Source of the DNA: Eleusine coracana subsp. coracana
Taxonomy: Eukaryota > Streptophyta > Magnoliopsida > Poales > Poaceae
Assembly (NCBI GenBank): GCA_032690845.1
Contig: CM064428.1
Span: 59,953,575 to 60,017,574 of the forward strand
Direction of reading: 5' to 3'
DNA: 64,000 bases
The notes below the pieces were generated by a model. The model saw only the letters and a program-made list of their open reading frames with translations. It made no database searches and had not been told where the DNA came from. The position numbers and the translations under genes were made by a program. Of this stretch, positions 59,501-64,000 are shown piece by piece. Each line of letters begins with the position of its first letter. Position 1 is the stretch's first letter.

Positions 59501-59816
59501 CAAAAAGAAGTTGAGGTTGTTGCTCAGTATGTCATGCCTGAGGAAAAACCTCCAAAATGTCGTGGCCTCAGCACTCGCCTACAAGAAGTCCCCAGCAAGA
59601 TTCAGAAGCACTCCAGTCATATCACTAGTCTGGCAGGCGCTCAAGTGCTGGCGATTGCCAAATCACATATGCCAGACATACAGCTGAAGATGGTTGCAGA
59701 AGGTTTCTAGGAGGACCTTACCGATGAAAAGTGCGAAGCTCTAGTAGCCGAAGCTTAGAGTACAGCCAATACATTAGTTGACCAAATAGAGCTGGACCCC
59801 TTACCAGGGATGTAAT
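56572..59816 (+). pseudogene. Antisense ORF of Tat element (PF04195-like protein)
   Basis: Encodes the plant 'putative gypsy-type transposon' protein found in the antisense strand of Tat-lineage elements; function unknown. From an ATG at 56572 (MAPKHTRQSSKRSAK) the frame meets a TAA at 56668, then runs in the same frame from 56698 with FNRVIVFAPFFYREFG, HFDLFKELFVLKSNN and KYIEIPLPSTNKGWHADWFY. A TGA at 57187 and a frameshift in an A-run near 57220 follow, then KEVEEILEHIYFLKSKGFTG to about 57413. Later exons give acidic/basic linkers, long coiled-coil segments (58811-59080, 59160-59345; LNERLKALEASANIIDDLKK) and a tail QVLAIAKSHMPDIQLKMVAE ending at about 59816. Two further TAGs lie in the tail. 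Intron positions were not resolved. Confidence 0.72.
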
Positions 59817-60034
59817 GAGGCTTGTAGTACGAATGATTAAGTTGTGATTCATGACCAATGATGTAGTGAATGCATTTAATCCTAATAGATCCACGGGATC
59901 TAGATCTACTACCAGTAATGTAGTAAATACTTGGGTCACGCCGCTTTATCATGTATTGTATGAACTTGTGTTAAACACTCACAACCAATACATGTCGCAT
60001 GTCAGCGCTCTAGATCAATCCTCCTAATAACCGA

Positions 60035-60180
60035 TATGAACCATGGAGACTAAGAACTCACTCGGTCAAGCATATGCGAATTAGGAAAATCGACTCGGTC
60101 CTCAACAAACGACATGACCCCAGGAGCCTAAGAACCCACTTGGTCAACATGTGCGAGTTGTGATAGTACCGAGAGACAAA
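60035..60180. repeat. 79-bp imperfect tandem repeat
   Basis: Units starting ATGAACC at 60035 and ATGACCCC at 60114 share CTAAGAAC(T/C)CACT and GGTCAA(G)CAT(A)TGCGA words. It lies between the antisense gene and the integrase end, perhaps a spacer with shared transcription ends. Confidence 0.65.
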
Positions 60181-60317
60181 AGCTGAGTCATGACTAAACT
60201 AAGTCACATAAAAATCATTCACTTAGAGATCTAGTGACAAATTATCATGACCGTATGGTACTTATCATTGATAATATGACACTACAACAATGGATGTAAA
60301 CAAATAAATTATTAAAA

Positions 60318-61168
60318 CTAAGCGCGAAAACAGCGTAGCTGAGCGATGTTCCAAGAGCTAGGGAGGTCTGAACCGTCTTCGCGCATCAATCGGTAAGCGC
60401 CTGGTAGAGTGACCTCCTTGACAATGAAAGGGCCTTCCCATGGAGCCCATAGTTTGTGCTTGCCGACAGTAGACTGCACTTGCTTCAATACTAGATCACC
60501 GACTGCGAACTCGCGATCGAACATTCTTGTCATGATACCATCGGAGGCTTTGCTGATATTTGGCCGATCGCATCAAGGTTGTGTCCTGTTTTTCTTCTAA
60601 TAGGATGAGGTCGTCACATCTGCCTGTCTTGGAAGACTCTTCATCATAAGCTACCATACATGGCAAAGTAAACAGTACCTCAGTCGGCAACATCGCCTCC
60701 GACCCATAGACTAACGAGAACGGTGAGTGTCCCGTTGCCCGACTGACGTTAGTCCTAAGTCCCCACAACACTGATGGCAACTCTCGAACCGATCGTCCAG
60801 CATACTTATCCAATCTATCAAATATGCGAGGCTTAATTCCTTATAATAGGAGACCATTCGCTCGCTCGACCTGGCCATTACTCTGCGGGTAGGCCGTAGA
60901 AGCTAGCCGATCTTAAATCCTATCTTCACCGTGAAGTCTTTAAACCCTTGTGTTGTAAACTGACTGCTATTGTCAGTGATGATCTTGTGTGTGTGTGTGG
61001 GGGGGGGGGGGACCAAACTAAGTTACTATGTTCGTCATGAACTCTACAACCTTCTTTGCTGAGATCTTGTCGACTGGTTTTGCCTCAATCCACTTGGAAA
61101 ATTTATCCACGGCCACAAAGAGATGGGTGAAACCACCCTGAGCCTTCTGGAAAGGACCAACAATGTCC
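60318..61168 (-). pseudogene. Tat integrase, core and C-terminal part
   Basis: Minus strand: SGLDIVGPFQKAQGGFTHLF and VAVDKFSKWIEAKPVDKISA (catalytic core start, 61165-61050), then ITDNSSQFT and AYPQSNGQVERANGLLL (catalytic Asp and Glu, about 60975-60860), VRELPSVLWGLRTNVSRATG and the C-terminal segment ending SSWNIAQLRCFRA at 60318. An expanded (C)n(CA)n tract at 60988-61013 interrupts the core just before the second Asp. Frame changes are also visible near 60520 and 60900. Confidence 0.83.
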
Positions 61169-61173
61169 AAACC

Positions 61174-62837
61174 TGAAAGGACCAATGGCCTACCGAGAGG
61201 GGGGGGGGGTGAATCGGTAACTGACCACGAATCCAAATACTTCAATTTTACACTACTAGAACCCGACAAGCATTGCAACCTAAACAGTTCTAGTAGGCCA
61301 AGACCCTATGCATGCTAGTGTTCATGATGCAAAACAAAACACGGAGGCTAAACACACTAGCCAATGCAAGCCACAAGTCACCTTATCAACTAGAGCACAC
61401 AAATGCGGAATAATAAAGAGGGGGGGTCAAGGAATGCTCATGATTTTTTCCCAAGGTCTCGGAAGGATGGCACCTTCCCCTACTCCTCGTTGGACCACTC
61501 CTGCCGGAGTCCTGGTCCGTCCCGCCACCAAGTGGAGTTCTCACCCACGAGCCCGCAATCACTCCGGAGTGAAGACACTATGCGCATCACCGCTGCCACC
61601 AAGGCATAAGCTCGCCTCCCTCGAGAACTTGCCGGGCTCCCCGAGCCGACATGGGCGCTCACTAGCGATGCCCCTTTCACCGGCGGGTACAAACCGTGTA
61701 CACACATGCGATGGCCTTCACAACCAATCATGATAGGCTCCATCACCGACACCTAAGCGGTCTAGGTCTCACCATAGACCAAGAGTAACAACCTAGATCA
61801 CACCCTCAAGGACACCCTAGCCTTAGATGTGCAAGATAGCTCCTTGTTAATATCACTAGCACTCTCAACATATGCAATATCTCCTCCTAGTGATCTCCTC
61901 TTTTCCTCTTGGACCTTACCAAATGCTCTCAGGTATTCCACTTGCCAAGAGAGGTCTCCAAGAGCCCAGCAACGAAGTTATATAGGCTTCCAACCTCAAA
62001 CTAGCCGTTACTCCATGAAATCAGCTTTCTGGGGCTATTGACCGGACTGTCTGGTCACTGCTTGACCGGACCGTCCGGTCACTACAAACCTGAGCACCAA
62101 CGGCTCTACCATGCTGAAATCCTGTACTGACTGGACCGTCCGGTCTATTTCTCTCTCCAGTCCAAAAAAATTTCCAGTGCTCGCTTCCTCGCTGCCTAGA
62201 GTCACTTCTTCAGACTGGACTATCCGGTCTCTAGACCGGACCGTCCGGTCTCTACAACCTCAACTCTGGCAGTTTCCTCGCTTCTTCGCTATAAGTCTCA
62301 GACAACTTCACCTAGTGAATGTACAGTCCGATCACCATTGACCCCTTTGTCCGGTCACTATGTCAAAAAGCTAAAACTTGTCATCTTCGCTTGACTTTAT
62401 TTCCTAGCTTCTCCGAATAGCTCCTTGGCTTCTCCACTATCATCTAGTGCCTGTGATTTCACCGAGCAACCTTGCACATCACCGACTAGACATGACCTAA
62501 GAGAATGACCTAGACCCCATTGATAGTCTGGTTTTTCCTATGGACTCGAAGCCCTAACAACTAGACAAGTGTTCCCAACACTTGCTCCATAGCTTGTCCT
62601 CAGCTTTGATCTATCTCCATCAACCCTTGGACTCCATCAAGCTCACAAGCCTCCATGCTTGTGGTCATTGTCATCAATCGCCAAGGCAACCATCATCCAT
62701 ATGATTTGTAGTAGAGTTTAGAGATGATTCCTACATAGACAATACTCGTGTAGATATTAGCCCATAATTTTATAGTTGTCATCTATCACCAAAACATTCA
62801 TACCTTGGGGATCCCATCAATGGTCATGAAGCTTACA
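61174..62837. mobile_element. Solo LTR inside the Tat integrase
   Basis: TGAAAGGACC at 61174 and GAAGCTTACA at 62837 are the ends; AAACC at 61169-61173 and 62838-62842 is a perfect 5-bp duplication. Removing the insert and one duplication joins WPFSVWG to LDIVGPF in the integrase. The 1664 bp contain two poly-G tracts, no coding gene, and a cluster of near-palindromes around ACCGGACCGTCCGGT at 62039-62350. A hairpin-capable pair CTACTAGAAC/GTTCTAGTAG lies at 61253-61295. Confidence 0.92.
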
Positions 62838-62842
62838 AAACC

Positions 62843-63180
62843 CCATACTGAGAAAGGCCATGTTATGGAAATATTCTAGAGCTCGATGGCCGGCACGTGC
62901 TTCTGTCGGGCAAAGAACTGACAACCTTCACACCTTCTGATGATGTCTTTGGCGTCTACGCACACGGTTGGCAAGTAAAAGCCCTATCTCATGGATTTAG
63001 CAGCTATTGTCGATGGGCCCACATGATTGCCACATATGCTGGCATGAATCTCTCCCAAGATGACTATGCCCTCCTCCTGTGATAAGCACTTCAACAACAC
63101 TTTTTAGGTACTCTGCCTATATAAGAGATGGTTAATGATGCAGTATGACCAGGACTTGCGAATAATACTCCCCCTCCTGT
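62843..63180 (-). pseudogene. Tat integrase, zinc-binding N-terminal part
   Basis: Minus strand reading with YCIINHLLYRQST, then a TAA, VLLKCLSQEEG, EIHASICGNHVGPSTIAAKS and the zinc-binding RCEGCQFFARQKHVPA, ending WPFSVWG beside the solo LTR. His and Cys positions fit the HHCC finger. Stops at about 63105, 62990 and 62880 disable it. Confidence 0.75.
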
Positions 63181-63189
63181 CTGGAGGAT

Positions 63190-64000
63190 CCCTGTTCCGC
63201 TGGTCTTGATGACCTGCGCTAACGGGAAGCCAGAGTACTCTACGACCAAGGTGCCGGAGTGGCTCCTGTGGCAAGCACTGTCCTCTTCTGGGTACTCCTC
63301 CTGAGTCCCTGAGTGTCACTAGATCGCTCTAGGATCAGTCGTGTCCCTGGTGTCCTACGTGACTCCTCCATGGCATCAGGTGCCTGGCAACCCTCCTAGC
63401 TCTCTCTGACTCAGGGTCTAGCCTAGTCCTCTTCCTGCCTCTGGGCTTCTCTAGCATCTTGCCCTCTCCCTTGTCCTGTCCTGATCCTGCCATCTCTGAC
63501 TCTGCTGACAGCTGTCACTGCACGCACGTAGGTATAGACAGGATAATCATAGAGCCTAATACATCTATAAGCAAAGCACCGCTAGGTAAGAATGCGCAAT
63601 AGAAACCCTAGTACTGAATGAAGGCCATGATCACTAGAGAATTATGCAAAGTAACAATAGTGATCATCGACTATATGTGGCTAGTGCGAATCATCTAGTG
63701 TACAGTCAAATAGTGGCAATAAATCTAACTGTAGACTAGATAGAAGACAATCCTAGATATGCAATTAACAGATAGGCATGGAATTAATTGCATCCTAGGT
63801 TGAGCCAATTAGCAATTAATGCAACTAAATATGAGAATTTATCTAATTGCATCAATTAACCTAATTGCTAGAAATTAGAATATAAACGATGAATTGGGAG
63901 AATGGCTCAATACCCTGGGGTTCCGATGTCGAGTACCGCAACAAATTTGCGAGCGATCACCGAGGAACGTCGAAGAATAGAAAAAGGGGTCACCTTTCTC
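63190..64000. other. Right edge, unrecognised
   Basis: Tat homology ends near 63180-63190 and a different, pyrimidine-rich sequence begins (CTCCCCCTCCTGTCTGGAGG). It then turns AT-rich to the window end. No gene or known element identified; it may be another transposon cut by the window. Confidence 0.4.

Larger units (their letters stand above)
55302..63190 (-). mobile_element. Tat-type Ty3/Gypsy remnant with antisense gene
   Basis: Minus-strand element with its 3' LTR (55302-55729) on the left, polypurine tract, a 3' region holding a divergent plus-strand gene (56572-59816), and integrase on the minus strand (60318 to about 63180). The integrase is split by a solo LTR. Integrase similarity (VRELPSVLWGLRTNVSRATG, SLVYGSEAMLPTEV) is to the Tat/RIRE2-like lineage, whose members often carry an antisense ORF between pol and 3' LTR. 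RT, protease, gag and the 5' LTR are missing; homology fades at about 63190. Confidence 0.8.

Noticed and set aside
61251..61300. CACTACTAGAAC and matching GTTCTAGTAG, a possible miniature transposon
   Set aside because: Only about 40 bp long and inside a solo LTR with a perfect TSD; a small hairpin in the LTR is simpler.

Overview
The window looks like nuclear DNA of a grass (Poaceae, probably panicoid; the species cannot be fixed from sequence alone). Introns with AT-rich interiors, a GC-rich single-exon glycosyltransferase, L-type lectin receptor kinases and a dense nest of plant transposon families (CACTA, MULE with a plant mobile domain gene, chromovirus Gypsy, Tat-type Gypsy with an antisense ORF, Copia, L1-type LINE) all point that way. 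Nothing prokaryotic, viral or organellar was seen. I found one host gene that reads intact, a family-1 UDP-glycosyltransferase at 5777-7231 (+). Three further host genes are present as relics: a serine carboxypeptidase-like gene and two L-type lectin receptor kinases.

Layout. 192-5279: a decayed LINE (+) split by a 3.16 kb non-autonomous CACTA element with perfect TSD (ATG). 5777-7231: the UGT. About 7290-13330: a minus-strand MULE carrying a mutated transposase gene followed by a mutated plant mobile domain (PMD) gene. 13554-13757: LINE scrap. 14104-15260: a second, 1.16 kb CACTA element with TSD TTT. 15876-18977: 13-exon SCPL pseudogene (+) with catalytic Ser, Asp and His motifs still present but four nonsense codons and frameshifts. 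18978-24653: mostly unrecognised AT-rich DNA with a 237-bp tandem duplication. 24654-37333: a Tekay/Del-like chromovirus Gypsy element (+) with a truncated 5' LTR, a tRNA-iMet primer site, broken gag-pol and chromodomain, and a nested 1550-bp solo LTR (TSD CTTTT). 39559-41525: lectin receptor kinase relic 1 (+), its lectin domain almost wholly missing and its kinase split by a 506-bp solo-LTR-like insert. 44916-54740: lectin receptor kinase relic 2 (-), split by a 6.96 kb Copia element with perfect TSD GCCAC. 55302 to about 63190: minus-strand Tat-type Gypsy remnant with 3' LTR, polypurine tract, a divergent plus-strand antisense gene and an integrase broken by a 1664-bp solo LTR (TSD AAACC). 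The last 0.8 kb is unrecognised.

How it fits together. This is an accessory, repeat-filled interval in which insertions landed inside older insertions and inside host genes. LTR pairs in the Gypsy and the Copia element each differ by roughly 7% by eye, so both are old. Many nonsense codons in genes and transposons alike are TAG in places where family alignment predicts Trp (TGG) or Gln (CAG), which fits long-term decay of methylated cytosines. No operon-like or obviously new functional system was seen. The items most worth a second look are the UGT with an unusual PSPG box, the lectin-less receptor kinase, the antisense gene of the Tat element and the MULE-PMD unit.
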